NCBI GenBank assembly: GCA_024114885.1
Contig: CP099429.1
Span: 744,001-808,000, forward strand
Direction of reading: 5' to 3'
Length of the DNA: 64,000 bases
From: Septoria linicola
Lineage: Eukaryota > Ascomycota > Dothideomycetes > Mycosphaerellales > Mycosphaerellaceae
Below are positions 9,920 to 20,365 of the stretch, piece after piece. A program made the position numbers and the translations under genes. Position 1 is the first letter of the stretch, and each line of letters begins with the position of its first letter. The notes below the pieces were generated by a model. That model was not told the origin of the DNA and searched no databases. It saw only the letters and a program-made list of their open reading frames with translations.

Positions 9920-11581
9920 ATGAACGCAGCGCCCGAGACCGAGGCGGAGCTGGAGGCATTCCGACAGAAATGGCGAGAAGAAGTGTCTGCTCGAGCAAGG
10001 CAGCCCCCAGCAGGAAGCTCAGTGCCAGCAGGACCTGTCAATGGCAACAAGCAGAAGTCAGCAGAAGCCGGGCCATCAACTGCGCCCGTCGAGCAAGCCT
10101 CGGCTCTGCAGAATGAGCGCTTTCATGAAGAGATAGCGCCTCGAGCATATCATGACTTGCCCGACAAGGACGAGGCGCTCAAGCTGGGTGTCGACGGGCA
10201 AGAGCTTGACAGAAATGTCATCCCCGAGCCAACTTCGGCTCTTGAGCATTACGAACGAGCTGTAGAAAAAGAAACCCAAGGGCATCTAAGTGAGAGCATG
10301 AGACATTACAGAAAAGCCTTCAAAGTGCGCTCATCAATCTCCCTTCCCTATTCAGTGCGCGTATACTAAGGTAAGTCGCAGCTCGATGATGGCGTGCACG
10401 AAGCATACAAGCGCAAACACTTTCCACCCTCTTCATTCCAGAAGCCCAAACCTACCAACACAAACCCATCCAATGCCTCTTCTACTGTGCCTCGAACCGA
10501 CCACCACTCCCTGCATGGTAGCGCCGGCGAAGCACTTCCCCCGACGCTGAAGCAGCTCGTGGATGAGTTCTCGGCTTTGCGCATCGAGCCGCCTGAACCA
10601 TTGTCAAGTCTGTCACCGCCTGAAAGATGCTCCATTGCAGAGTTGCCGGAAGAGCTACTCACGCATATCCTGACCGATCTGGCCGTTGATGATGTTGCGT
10701 CCTTTGCACGTCTCGCACAAGTCTGCAAGCGCTTGGCCTATCTCGTGCTCACTGAGGACTCCATCTGGAAACAAGTGGCCATGCACTCCCCATACGGCTT
10801 TCCCTCCATGCACTACGACTTTGCTGTGGATGTCGATGGCTCCCCACTTGACCCCAACGACCAAGTCGCCAGATACCTACCAGACAACTCTGACGAAGGA
10901 GAAGAGGAAAATATCGTTCTCCCCCCAACCCCAGAAGAACGCGCCCTCGCCTACTCTGCCCTCACCGACCGCCTACTCACATCTCACTACTCCTCCTCCT
11001 GGCGCCAAATGTTCAGATCCCGCCCTCGCATCCGCTTCAATGGCTGCTACATATCCACCGTAAACTATACCCGCGCCGGAGCCACATCCACCAACACCCT
11101 TACCTGGGGCGCACCCATCCACGTGGTGACCTACTTCCGCTACCTCCGCTTCCACCGCGACGGCTCCTGCATCTCCCTCCTCACCACCTCCGAACCCGCA
11201 GACGTCGTCCACCATCTCACTCGCGCCAACGTCCACAATCACCACGGCAACATCCAATACGTCCCCTCCGCCGTGATGAAAGACGCTCTGCGCGGGCGAT
11301 GGAGACTTTCTGGTCCGGCATCCTCATCCTCTTCCGCCGAAGACGAAGACGCAATGGAAGGCGACGTCCTCATCGAAACCGAAGGCGTGGTCCCCAAATA
11401 CACATACAAAATGTACTTGGGCCTCGCGCATGCGGGCAAGGGCGCGAGAAACAACAAACTCGCGTGGAAAGGGTTCTGGAGTTGGAATAAATTGACGGAT
11501 GATTGGGGGAAATTTGAACTGAGGAATGATAAGGCGTTTTATTGGAGTCGGGTGAGGAGTTATGGTGATGGTGGGGAGTAG
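9920..11581 (+). CDS. F-box protein, Hrt3/FBXO9-like
   Basis: Likely substrate receptor of an SCF ubiquitin ligase. Exons are 9920-10324 and 10382-11581; the 57-nt intron has a perfect TACTAAG branch site before the CGCAG acceptor, and its removal gives RKAFKLDDGVHEAYKRKHF in one frame. The product is 534 residues. A helical repeat of the MIT/TPR type (SALEHYERAVEKETQGHLSE) precedes the F-box at about 221-268 (ELPEELLTHILTDL...VCKRLAYLV...SIWK). The C-terminal half, with RFNGCYISTVNYTRAG and SWNKLTDDWGKFELRND, matches the conserved Hrt3/FBXO9 region. ATG 9920 is chosen because it opens an acidic helix typical of the family (ETEAELEAFRQKWREEV). The targets are unknown. Confidence 0.92.
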
Positions 11582-11952
11582 TTGATGTGATGTGAAGTGA
11601 ATGAATGATAAGAAGGCGGGGAGTAAAGAAGGAAGGGGAGTCTGTTGTTGTGACGAGCGGAGAGAAACGTGAAAGAGGATGGGATGTAAGCAGCATACAC
11701 TTCAAGCGAGAGAAAAGGAGAACGATAGAGATGTAAACTTTTCACCGCGCTGACACTTCAAAGCTACATCTGTATGTACACATACATACATGTGTAGACT
11801 CCCACAGCCACACATCTACTCCCACACCTTCCACCTCTGCTACCCAAACAACAACATCGTCCCCGAACTAACCACCTACTACTCCTCTCCACCCTCACAA
11901 ATTCCACCTCGCACTCCACCACTTCCTCGCCTCCCTCTCCCCATTCCTCTCA
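11582..11952. other. Convergent 3' flanks
   Basis: 371 bp between two stop codons; strongly pyrimidine-rich on the + strand from 11790 onward. No gene seen. Confidence 0.4.
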
Positions 11953-13072
11953 CTACTCCTCTTCCCATACCCCTTTCCCCTTCCCACTCCGCCCCACAAT
12001 CCCCTCAAACTTTCCCCTAACATCCTCCTGCTTCTTCCCCACCGGCGCATCATAATCCACCGTAAACACACTAATCGACTCCTGACATCCTTTACTCAAC
12101 ACATCCGTCTCCCCGGGTAAAGAGCAATCACCATTGATACAAGTATTGCCTCCGGCGGGGACGATGTTCTGATAGGTGAACAGTCCGCTGGTTTTATTGT
12201 ACACTGCAACATCATAATCCGCACCACCAGTCAACCTCGTCTGGACAAAAAGCGGCTCAATACAAGAGTCATTCGTCAAAGACCTAATAAACGGCGTGTT
12301 CACGCTCACGCCATATCCTATCAGGAGGAGGCGTTCGCCTTTCTTCGAGTTTTGAATCAACGCCTGAACGACTTTGACAGCGAGGTGGGCTTGGATTGTA
12401 GCGGGGTCGTGGTGGCCAGAGGCAGTGGTTTGGTTGATCCATGTGTATGAGCGCTGCTCGCTGTTGCCGCCGGAGAAGGCGATGGCGGGGTAGCCGCGGC
12501 CGACGGAGGAGTAGGTGTAGCCTGCTGTGCCGGAGAGGGTGTAGAGGAAAGGGCCGAGGTTGAGGCCGAAGTTCTAGCAACGAAGTCAGTCGGTGGTCCT
12601 TGGACTGGAATGATCGTTCTCACCGGCCCTGCAACGACGAGGTCTGGCTCCTTGAAGTTGGTGAAGTTGGGGATTACGTAGTCTAGTCCTACGAATGCTG
12701 TTGCGGCGGGAGTGCCGTTGTAGTACCAGAACCTTTGGTCTGCAAGTGGTGTCAGCCTTTGGCTTTATCTTGTGAACGGGGTAACCCACCTGTTGGATCT
12801 CTTCCGATCGACGGCGCACCAGCCTTAATGATGTCGTACTCAGAGTTGCGAGCAAGAGAAGCGTTATTGGTGACCACAGCTCTGCCTCCCATGCCGCTCT
12901 GATTGTCTGCTTCTGACACGAGTACAACATTGTGCCCTTCCTTCTTCAGCAATCGATATGTTTCTCGCACATTCGCGGCAGCGAAACCATCATCGTTGCC
13001 AAGGAGAATGTTCAATGCTGAAGCTTGAGAGGTGAGGGTGGCAGCCGTGGCAGCAGGGGTAGAGAAACGCAT
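11953..13072 (-). CDS. Secreted SurE-like phosphatase/nucleotidase
   Basis: SurE-fold metal-dependent phosphatase acting on nucleotides or other phosphomonoesters. Exons are 13072-12790, 12739-12624 and 12573-11953 with two 50-nt introns; the joined product is 339 residues. The active-site motif ILLGNDDGFAAANVRETYRLL follows a short hydrophobic, Ala/Thr-rich leader that looks like a signal peptide. Later come GHNVVLVSEADNQSGMGG and PDLVVAGPNFGLNLG, both expected metal/phosphate-site loops, and AFSGGN. Several NxT/S sites support secretion. Fungal secreted SurE proteins are often annotated as acid phosphatases. The family is secure; physiological substrate and final location are not. Confidence 0.9.
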
Positions 13073-13566
13073 GGTGATTGCTTATGAGACGTGAACAGTA
13101 TGAGAGATGCATCGAGATACTTATCGTATTTAAGCATTGGACCGAGCCCACGAGGACTGCTTGTTCAATGCAAGCTTCGTTGTGCCTGCATATCGTGTAC
13201 GGCACAGCGCACAGAAGCAGCAGTACTGGCCGTAGAATAGTGATCTCCATGGCCTCGAGAGGTTGTCGATGAATGACTGAATGGTGCGCAGATGAGCACG
13301 TGTCTCGCTTGCGGGTGCTCCAGATTTCGAGCAGCTAGGGGAACATCAATCGGCCATCTTTCCAATCGCGTTCAGATGCTGAATGCTAGCACATAGAGGT
13401 GTTCCTGGTTGGTGGAATTGTGGTAAGCGGGGCGTCTACGATTTTGGTGGTGACGGTAACACGATCCGCTAAGCTTTACAGCCACGCGAACAAAAGCTTA
13501 TTCATTCTACGGGCAGGGCCTAAACACATACTGATTAGACACCGCAGACATCACCGTGCTGTTGGG
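13073..13566. other. Divergent intergenic region
   Basis: 494 bp between the SurE-like start and the next + strand start. Nothing recognised. Confidence 0.35.
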
Positions 13567-13959
13567 ATGTCACATTCCGCAGCGTCGTCGTCGCGCGTGC
13601 CAGCTTGGCAGCATAAATATGTGCATGATATGACGGAAGAAGAAAGACTCGAGTCTCTCAAGGCGTGGGCTGAAGAGAAGAAGCTCGTGATCCCAGGCGA
13701 GGGCGGCACGTTTACAAGCAATACTGGAGGTTTCAGTTCGGTGGCATTCGGCGTCCCACTGCGTACCGTTAGATCAGAAACGCAGACAGAGGACAAGTAT
13801 CGCGGTCAATACGATGCGCCCGTCGAGCCACCTTCTTACGGTCTCGCAACCATGGGAGAGCCAGAGCAGAGATCGGGCGCTTTCAGGAGGTGGTTGGAGA
13901 AGCGGAGGTCGAAGAAGGCAGCTAAGCGCCACGATAGTGTGCCAGCTCATGTGCCATGA
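13567..13959 (+). CDS. Small conserved-looking hypothetical protein
   Basis: A single exon encodes 130 residues; I do not recognise a family. ATG 13567 is preferred because the open sequence upstream of it is not protein-like. The N-terminal half is helical and charged (YVHDMTEEERLESLKAWAEE), the middle is Gly/Ser/Thr-rich (GGTFTSNTGGFSSVAFGVP), and the end is strongly basic (RRWLEKRRSKKAAKRHD). There is no signal peptide or membrane segment. It converges on RMI1. It is real if transcribed; codon use and composition support coding better than in the surrounding frames. Confidence 0.6.
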   Translation: MSHSAASSSRVPAWQHKYVHDMTEEERLESLKAWAEEKKLVIPGEGGTFTSNTGGFSSVAFGVPLRTVRSETQTEDKYRGQYDAPVEPPSYGLATMGEPEQRSGAFRRWLEKRRSKKAAKRHDSVPAHVP

Positions 13960-14314
13960 CATGGTTGCAAAGCGACCCCAAAAGACGGAGCGTACTTTCC
14001 CACAGTGCGCTCGCTTTGCGGTCGGCATCGAGATCTACAATTGTCGTCAGCGAGGACTCCCCGATGTGTACGGTGTAAAGAATGTGCCGTTTGCGTCGAG
14101 ATCATACAGATTGGTGTAGTTTGTTTCTCATCAAATGCGCTCTTGTCAAAACCCGAGGGCGAAGACAGAACAGTTATGAGTGGTGCATGAAACAGTTGCT
14201 AATCATGTCGAGAAGCGAATGCAGGAGGGAATGTTGCTTACCTTGGAAGTGTGGTTTAGATTCGTGCACACAGTCGCACTGTGACAACCGCGGTCACTGT
14301 CGGGGAAGAGAATA
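13960..14314. other. Convergent 3' flanks
   Basis: 355 bp between two stop codons. No feature recognised. Confidence 0.35.
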
Positions 14315-15037
14315 TCAGGCAACGCCCATACCCATACCCTCTCGCCAGCCAACTTTTTCCTTTAAGACCTTCTTGCGGTCTTCTCGCCACATTTTGTCCC
14401 ATGCTTCAATCTTCCCACCTAGCATTTCAGTGTTGCCGGGCGTCAACATTATGACACCTCTCGCGATGGTGAAGTTCTTGAGCAGGAGTTTTGCTCCTAT
14501 TGCCAGGCTTACATCAATCTTGCCAATGCGTGACATCTCGAATGCGTACACCTTAGTGCCTCGAGCGTCCTGTAGAAGCAATTTGTGCGGACCGCCCTTT
14601 TCGGCGGAATTGGCAGGAGGGTTCATGTCTGAATTGTCCTCTTCGTCAGGCACGACCCGAATGACCTCGTGGCCTTTACGCATCTCGCCTCGCTCCTCCA
14701 TCTCGATGGCTTCGACCTGGCTCCATCGGCTGCGACCTATGTCCTCGATGTCGAGGACTTGAACAGGAATGGGACCAGGGATGCGGAGCTCCTTGGTGTC
14801 CGGATTAGCTGATCCAGCTGGGAAGCAGGACGCCGCACTAGACTGCAGAGTAGATGTGAAGTCTGTGGAGAGCAGACGCGATTCAGCCGATCTCTGCTGC
14901 ACCACCGGAGGTGTATTGAATTTGATCGACGGCTGGTAAGATTGAAGCCATTGTGGGCGCGGCTCAAGCGACTTGGCTTTGAGGTAAGTGTGGATGGCAG
15001 TGACCGCCGCAGCGTCAGCAGAGGGCGCTGGCGGCAT
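14315..15037 (-). CDS. RMI1: RecQ-mediated genome instability protein 1 (RMI1)
   Basis: Subunit of the RecQ helicase-topoisomerase III-Rmi1 complex that dissolves double Holliday junctions. One exon encodes 240 residues, the size of yeast-like Rmi1 with a single OB fold. The N terminus is a short helical bundle (AVTAIHTYLKAKSLEPRPQW LQS region). The OB fold begins at GPIPVQVLDIEDIGRSRWSQ and contains KLLLQDARGTKVYAFEMSRI and IGAKLLLKNFTIARGVIMLT, the strand pattern diagnostic for Rmi1. An acidic insert (PDEEDNSDMNPP) lies within the OB domain. The gene shares a 236-bp divergent region with VPS51. Confidence 0.93.
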   Translation of the reverse strand: MPPAPSADAAAVTAIHTYLKAKSLEPRPQWLQSYQPSIKFNTPPVVQQRSAESRLLSTDFTSTLQSSAASCFPAGSANPDTKELRIPGPIPVQVLDIEDIGRSRWSQVEAIEMEERGEMRKGHEVIRVVPDEEDNSDMNPPANSAEKGGPHKLLLQDARGTKVYAFEMSRIGKIDVSLAIGAKLLLKNFTIARGVIMLTPGNTEMLGGKIEAWDKMWREDRKKVLKEKVGWREGMGMGVA

Positions 15038-15273
15038 GTTTGCTGTCTCACATGGCGTGTTGCGGTGTTGTGGAAAGAAGAAAGAAGGCTGCAGCAGAAG
15101 AAGAATTTTGGCAGGAAGCTGTCGATTGCGCCAAGGCTTGGAGCTTCAAGCTGGCCTCGAGCTTGACAGAACAGACAGCAAGATGATCAGCTTCCCTTGG
15201 GACACTCACACCTGTTCACATTGAGCATGTAGATACGGCAGTCATTGGGTTGACTGACTGACCAAGTGCAACC
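15038..15273. promoter_or_regulatory. Compact bidirectional promoter, RMI1/VPS51
   Basis: Only 236 bp separate the two start codons, so core promoter elements for both genes must lie here. I see no TATA box; short GA-rich runs occur near 15069-15105. Confidence 0.45.
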
Positions 15274-16035
15274 ATGTCCATCGCATCGCCACGCCCCTCC
15301 ATCACTCTCTCGTCCCGCCGCACGTCTGTCGACACAGTCGCTTCCACCCAGTCCAAGACCAATTCTCAAGCAGTCGAACGGGGCTCTCTCCGCCGCAATC
15401 GTACAGCGCTGCGGGACTACTACAATCTGAAAGCTGCTCAGTCTGCTGAGAATGATCCCTCTACACCCATCACGCCAACATTAGGTCCAGACCAGGAATC
15501 AGAGCTCGATAAGCCGGGCTTCCAACCCGAGCAATATGTCCAGAACCTGCTCTCCAGCGAGGACTTGTATGGTGTGCTACGCATTGAAGCCGGACTTGTT
15601 TCAGACATCCGGAACCTCGATGGCGAGAAGAAAGCGTTGGTGTATGACAATTACTCCAAACTAATCACCGCTACCGATACGATTAGGATCATGAGGGAGA
15701 AGATGGATCCCATGATGCCAGGCACGAGTACGCTGGGACCAGCCATCGGCCACATTGCGGAGACTGCTGCCGCATTGAAGAAGGAAATGCGCGCGGCTGA
15801 TGTCGGTGCTGAGCAGACTAAATTACATGAGAAGCGGAAGCAACAGGAGCTCGTGAGATGGGTTCTGGGGAGTGCCGGCAGGATTGAAGGTCTGAAGCGT
15901 GATCACAAAGACGACGAAGCAGAGCAGGAATGGCAGAAGGTCAGCAGTATGCTGGACAAGTGGACCAACGTAAAGGGTGTCCAAGAAGTGCGCAAAGCAT
16001 GTCTAGAGGCTCTCAATGCTGATGATGACGGCTGA
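15274..16035 (+). CDS. VPS51: Vps51/GARP complex subunit
   Basis: Subunit of the GARP tether that brings endosome-derived vesicles to the trans-Golgi. One exon encodes 253 residues, short for the superfamily but usual for fungal Vps51. After a Ser/Thr-rich tail, the sequence RRNRTALRDYYNLKAAQ opens the domain, followed by PEQYVQNLLSSEDLYGVLRI and the diagnostic helix LVYDNYSKLITATDTIRIMR. The remainder is helical (GPAIGHIAETAAALKKEMRA), fitting the coiled-coil region that assembles with Vps52-54. The ATG has CAACC upstream and is the first in frame. Confidence 0.93.
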   Translation: MSIASPRPSITLSSRRTSVDTVASTQSKTNSQAVERGSLRRNRTALRDYYNLKAAQSAENDPSTPITPTLGPDQESELDKPGFQPEQYVQNLLSSEDLYGVLRIEAGLVSDIRNLDGEKKALVYDNYSKLITATDTIRIMREKMDPMMPGTSTLGPAIGHIAETAAALKKEMRAADVGAEQTKLHEKRKQQELVRWVLGSAGRIEGLKRDHKDDEAEQEWQKVSSMLDKWTNVKGVQEVRKACLEALNADDDG

Positions 16036-17197
16036 GTTCTGGTCGTTTCTGTAAGAGCACAATCCTCTGACGCAGTCAATGCCCTTGAGTCTGGGCGTTG
16101 TGGCTACACTTGATTGTGAGGCCGAGAATCTGTGCCGCTCGTGCCTCGACCCTCCTCCTTCGGCTTTATTCAGCCAGGGCTATGAGCCACTGCAAGCGAC
16201 GCCGTCACATGGAAGCCTTCGAGGGTGTTGCTATTAAATTTCCAGCGACGCGCAATGCCTGGCTCCGGCGACGAAGTCCACAGATGCCAGCACCATCTTC
16301 TAACGGTCCGTGAGAGAGGATGGCGCGCTGCCACGCTTAGCACAAGACCTTCCACTCAGTGTTCTGGCCGAGATTGGGCTCTACGAGTCAAGCGGCACAT
16401 TCTAAATGATCTGTTGCTGCAGACCATAAGCCATCTGCAGCCAGCAGAACCAAGCGAGATGAAACGAGGTCGAAAGCCTTGGCGACCACCATCCACGGGT
16501 CGCCAAGGTGTAGATAGACAGATTGTACACCAATTGGACGACACATCGTCTGCCATCTGTTGCCGACGCTTTCTCTGCTCATCGGCTGACATTCTCTTCT
16601 ACACTCGGATGTGCCAATCATCGGCCCGAGTGCTATGTTATGTCTGCTCGTGGTCGGCCATCTCGGGCACTCGTATATGTTGCAAAGAATTCACGGACGA
16701 TCTTCGCGACCCTGGCTAGTGAGTGGAGGCAGTGTGGGCTTGTGCTGATCGCTCTATGAGCGCATAATACTACACATCAACAGCTACCTTCGTTCAGAAG
16801 AGAGCATATGCATCGACAAGTGAAACAATGTATATATGGGAGAGCAGCACAACAGGAAGACGCGCTGGATGTTAGCAACAGATAAGGTGTGAAACGGCCG
16901 TCATCGTACATTGTACCTGCAGATCTACCGGCGACTAATTTGATGGTTGACCAATAGCACGAGCTTGGAGCATGTCCCCTGCTTCGTGTACAATCGCGAC
17001 AGGGGCGGCTCTTGCACAACACTTTGCGATAGAACGAGATCCCGTCTTTCGTTGTGGTACGGTAATTCCTCCTACAACCACGGTCTCTACATTCCTCACC
17101 ACAGTCATTCCTTCAAAGGACATCCGCTGGTCGGATCTACCACCACAAACGCCACCATCCTCGCCCGTCTGACATATCCAACACCCGAACATCAACC
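16036..17197. other. Gene-poor intergenic region
   Basis: 1162 bp. Several short overlapping open frames occur on both strands, but none shows a domain, signal peptide or coherent splicing. The last 250 bp should hold the CRH promoter. Nothing else recognised. Confidence 0.4.
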
Positions 17198-18391
17198 ATG
17201 TCTCTCCGACTTGCAAGCATTGCGCTGCTTGTCGCAACCTCACTCGCTCAGACATCCACAGACTGCAACCCGAACAACTCTACATGTCCTGACAATCCAG
17301 CACTGGGCACCACTTTTACCGAGACATACAACAAGACCTTCAGCGAGTTCGACCCAAGATTCTGGAATGTGACTGCTGGCAAGTCACTCATCAGCTTCGG
17401 CGATGAAGGTGCGGAGCTCGCCTTAACCAAAGAAGGCGATTCTGTCACGGTGAAATCCAACTTCTACATTTTCTGGGGACAGGTCGAGATCTTGTTCAAG
17501 GCCGCGGCAGGCACAGGAATCATCAGCACGGTGATCACATTGAGCGACAATCTCGATGAGATTGACTGGGAGATCAAGGGTGGCAACCACACGAGTGCAT
17601 CGAACAACTACTATGGCTGGGGTAACTTGACGCAGATGAACTCTGAGTACCCGCCATTGAGCCCTGGTCCCCAGGACGACTTTCACAATTACACAATCGA
17701 TTGGACGGAGGAGAGAATACAGTACATCATCAATGGAGATGTTGTGAGAACTGTGCCTGCGCATGAGGCAGGTGAATATCCTCAAACGCCCAGCCGAATT
17801 CAATTCGGCGCATGGTGTGGAGGCTGCTCCGAGAGTCAAGGCACAATCGACTGGGCTGGCGGTAAAGCAGATTGGGCGCAAGCGTGGGTTGATCGGAACG
17901 AGAGCTAGAAACACTCGCTAATATTTCCCAGACCATTTACAATGAAGGTCCAGAGCCTCCGCATCACTGATGGCACCCAAAACGCAAGCACTTACAGCTA
18001 CGGCGACCACTCTGGCACTTGGCAAAGCATCAAAGTCGTCGACGGCGAATCTGAAGCCTACAAGGAAATGAACAAACTCAGCACTGCTGAGAAGGCCCGC
18101 AAACAATGGGAAGGCTTGTCCACAGGCGCCAAAATTGGTATCGCTTGTGGTGTCCTGGGTGCACTTCTTATCGGTGCGATCGTGTTCGCGTTCCACTGCA
18201 TCAGACAACGCAAAGCCGGTCGCGCCGAAGCTGCTGCACATGAAAAGGAGTGGGAGCAGCACAATGCTGAACTTATGGAGTACCGGACGATGATGGCTAA
18301 GGGCAACTTTGCTGTTTCGAGGCAGTCCGTGATGTTGGAAGTGGAACCAAACAAGCAGTCGAGATTCTCAAGATTGAGCGGCAGGTTCTAA
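17198..18391 (+). CDS. GH16 chitin-glucan transglycosylase, CRH family
   Basis: Cell-wall enzyme that crosslinks chitin to beta-glucan. Exons are 17198-17883 and 17932-18391; the 48-nt intron joins WAQA to PFTMKVQSLRITDGT, and the product is 381 residues. A signal peptide (MSLRLASIALLVATSLAQ) precedes the GH16 domain. The catalytic signature EIDWE is at 121-125 (nucleophile E121, acid/base E125), with the tryptophan/aromatic patches NNYYGWGNL and SRIQFGAWCGGCSESQGTIDW typical of CRH enzymes. YGDHSGTWQSIKV closes the domain. The C terminus has one membrane helix (IGIACGVLGALLIGAIVFAF) and a basic cytosolic tail instead of an obvious GPI signal, as in some filamentous-fungal CRH proteins. Many N-glycosylation sites occur. 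Confidence 0.94.
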
Positions 18392-19100
18392 GTGGAGTTG
18401 ATGTCGACAGTCGGTCATGATCAAGAGATGGATATAGACTGTGCAGGTTGTACAGTGGCAGCTTTCACAAGCGGTTTTGTTCGTGCGGGTGGACTAGGTA
18501 ACGTGCATCATGAGATACCATTCGTTCTTTTCCTTGACCAGATGCGAATCAAATAACCTTTGATCCAGTGCACTTACTTCGCGGTCTAGAAGACTGCTCA
18601 GCATTCCGGTTATAAGCGTGATCTTTGTTCTCGTCACGAAGCAATGCGTGGAAGGCTGCAACTTGTCGCCAATTCTAACCTGATGAGATACCAAGTCACA
18701 CGTCGTGGAGCTGCAGTCCGCCACTGACCGCGAGGCTGTGCGCAAGCAACCACCACGACGCCATCCACCAGAAGCTGCCTTGTTTAGACACCACGCCCCA
18801 CCATCACCGCGGCACTTTTGATCATCCAAGGAGCATTTGAAGGCATGCATAATTTAGCAAGTCGTGGCTTGCACGCAGACCAGACAAATGTGATTTTCAA
18901 GCTACGTGAGTGGCTGGCATAAGTTTTGAGTTCGGCCGCCAGGGACTTTGGAGGCGGCACTCCACGAAACCCTTCTCAAGCCTCGGCGGTGATCGACAGC
19001 ACTACGAATCAAGTAACTCTACAAAACCATAACGATCTGCCTGCCTTGCAGAAATGGGAGACAGTTGCCATCACACTCACAGTACAAGATCAACATCAGA
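18392..19100. other. Intergenic region
   Basis: 709 bp. A minus-strand frame at 18850-18494 encodes 118 residues with several cysteines but no signal peptide or domain; I do not call it. The rest shows nothing. Confidence 0.35.
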
Positions 19101-20031
19101 ATGTCGCTATCGATCAAGTTGACACTCGTCAGCCTACTAGGCGTGACGACTGCTGCACCACAACTGGCTCCACAACCTACTGGCGGCAGTTTCGAGACGT
19201 GGTCAGCACCCGGGCCAAACGATGTCCGTTCGCCATGTCCAGCTCTGAACTCTCTCGCCAACCACGGTTTCTTGCCACACTCTGGAAAAGGCGTAACACT
19301 GCCAATTGCTATCAGTGGCTTGAAGAGAGGCCTTAACATTGCCGATGACTTCACCACAGTCCTCTGGGCTGGCGCCTTTCTTGCTTCCAAGAACCCACTT
19401 GCAGGAACCTGGGACTTGAACGATGTTGTGCAGCACAGTAAGTCCCTCATCCACAACCTGATATACTTGCATACGGCCTCGCTAACACCGGACCCCAGAC
19501 TTCCCCATCGAGCACGACGCCTCCCTCTCCCGCCAAGACACCTTCTTCGGCAACCAACAGCCCTTCAACCAAACCATCTTCAACGAAGTCCTCGCCTTCT
19601 ACAACGGCCAAACGGACGCCACAATCCCCGTCCAAGCCAAAGCCAAGTACGCCCGCACAACCGACTCCCGCGACCGCAACCCGCAATTCCAATACGGCAT
19701 CCGCGAATTCATCCTCTCCTACGGTGAAAACGCCCTCTTCCTCTCCACCATGGGCAATCCCACCACTGGCATCGCACCACTAAACTATGTCAAAGTCTTC
19801 TTCGAGCAGGAACGTCTGCCTTACAAGGAGGGCTGGAGAGTTCCTGCTGAGCAGACGAGTTTGCAGTCGGTGGGGAATATGATTGGCAAGTTGTATGCTG
19901 CGAGCCCGGAGCCGCTGCCAGAAGGGTTGGAAGTTATTACGATGGGCGCGATTAGAAACGCGTTTTTGGGCAAGGACCCGTTGACGGGTGCAGTGAGGAA
20001 TTTGACTTGTGCGTTGGCGAGGACTTGTTAG
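19101..20031 (+). CDS. Unspecific/aromatic peroxygenase (heme-thiolate, chloroperoxidase family)
   Basis: Extracellular heme-thiolate enzyme of the chloroperoxidase/UPO family, which uses peroxide to oxygenate diverse substrates. Exons are 19101-19437 and 19499-20031 with a 61-nt intron; the product is 289 residues, a typical short-UPO size. A signal peptide (MSLSIKLTLVSLLGVTTA) is followed by SPCPALNSLANHGFLP with the axial cysteine C46. The distal site EHDASLSRQD carries E117-H118-D119. The C terminus ends in a cysteine pair region (CALARTC). It lies about 330 bp upstream of a damaged P450 on the same strand. The substrate is unknown. Confidence 0.95.
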
Positions 20032-20365
20032 ATGTAGAGCTGCCGTTTAGATGTTGCCATTGTTGATTTGCAGAACATCTCTTTCTGGAATCCTTCCCTC
20101 ACTTGTTAGAGGCTAAGTTGATTGCCACGCTTGCGAACTCATGGAAGCACGAGCATGCGCTTACTCAAATCAAACCATCTTGGTTTAAGTCTTGTAACTT
20201 GCCGCCATCTGATGCTGGTCGACACAACGAGAGCGTAGAAGAGTAGACAATGCCCACCTCTGAACGCTATGCGAAGCGGAGGAAATGCAAAATATATATC
20301 TCTCTACGCCATGTCAGCACAAGTCGTGCAACTCCAACAGCAACAAATCAAGCCTGCACAGAACC
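20032..20365. other. Intergenic region
   Basis: 334 bp. A TATA-like AAATATATATC occurs near 20288-20298, about 70 nt before the P450 start. Confidence 0.35.

Noticed and set aside
16225..16719. 164-codon + strand frame
   Set aside because: No coherent protein features; overlapping frames of similar length exist on the other strand.
18494..18850. 118-codon Cys-bearing frame on the minus strand with an ATG
   Set aside because: No signal peptide, no domain, no splice support; cysteine spacing matches nothing I know.
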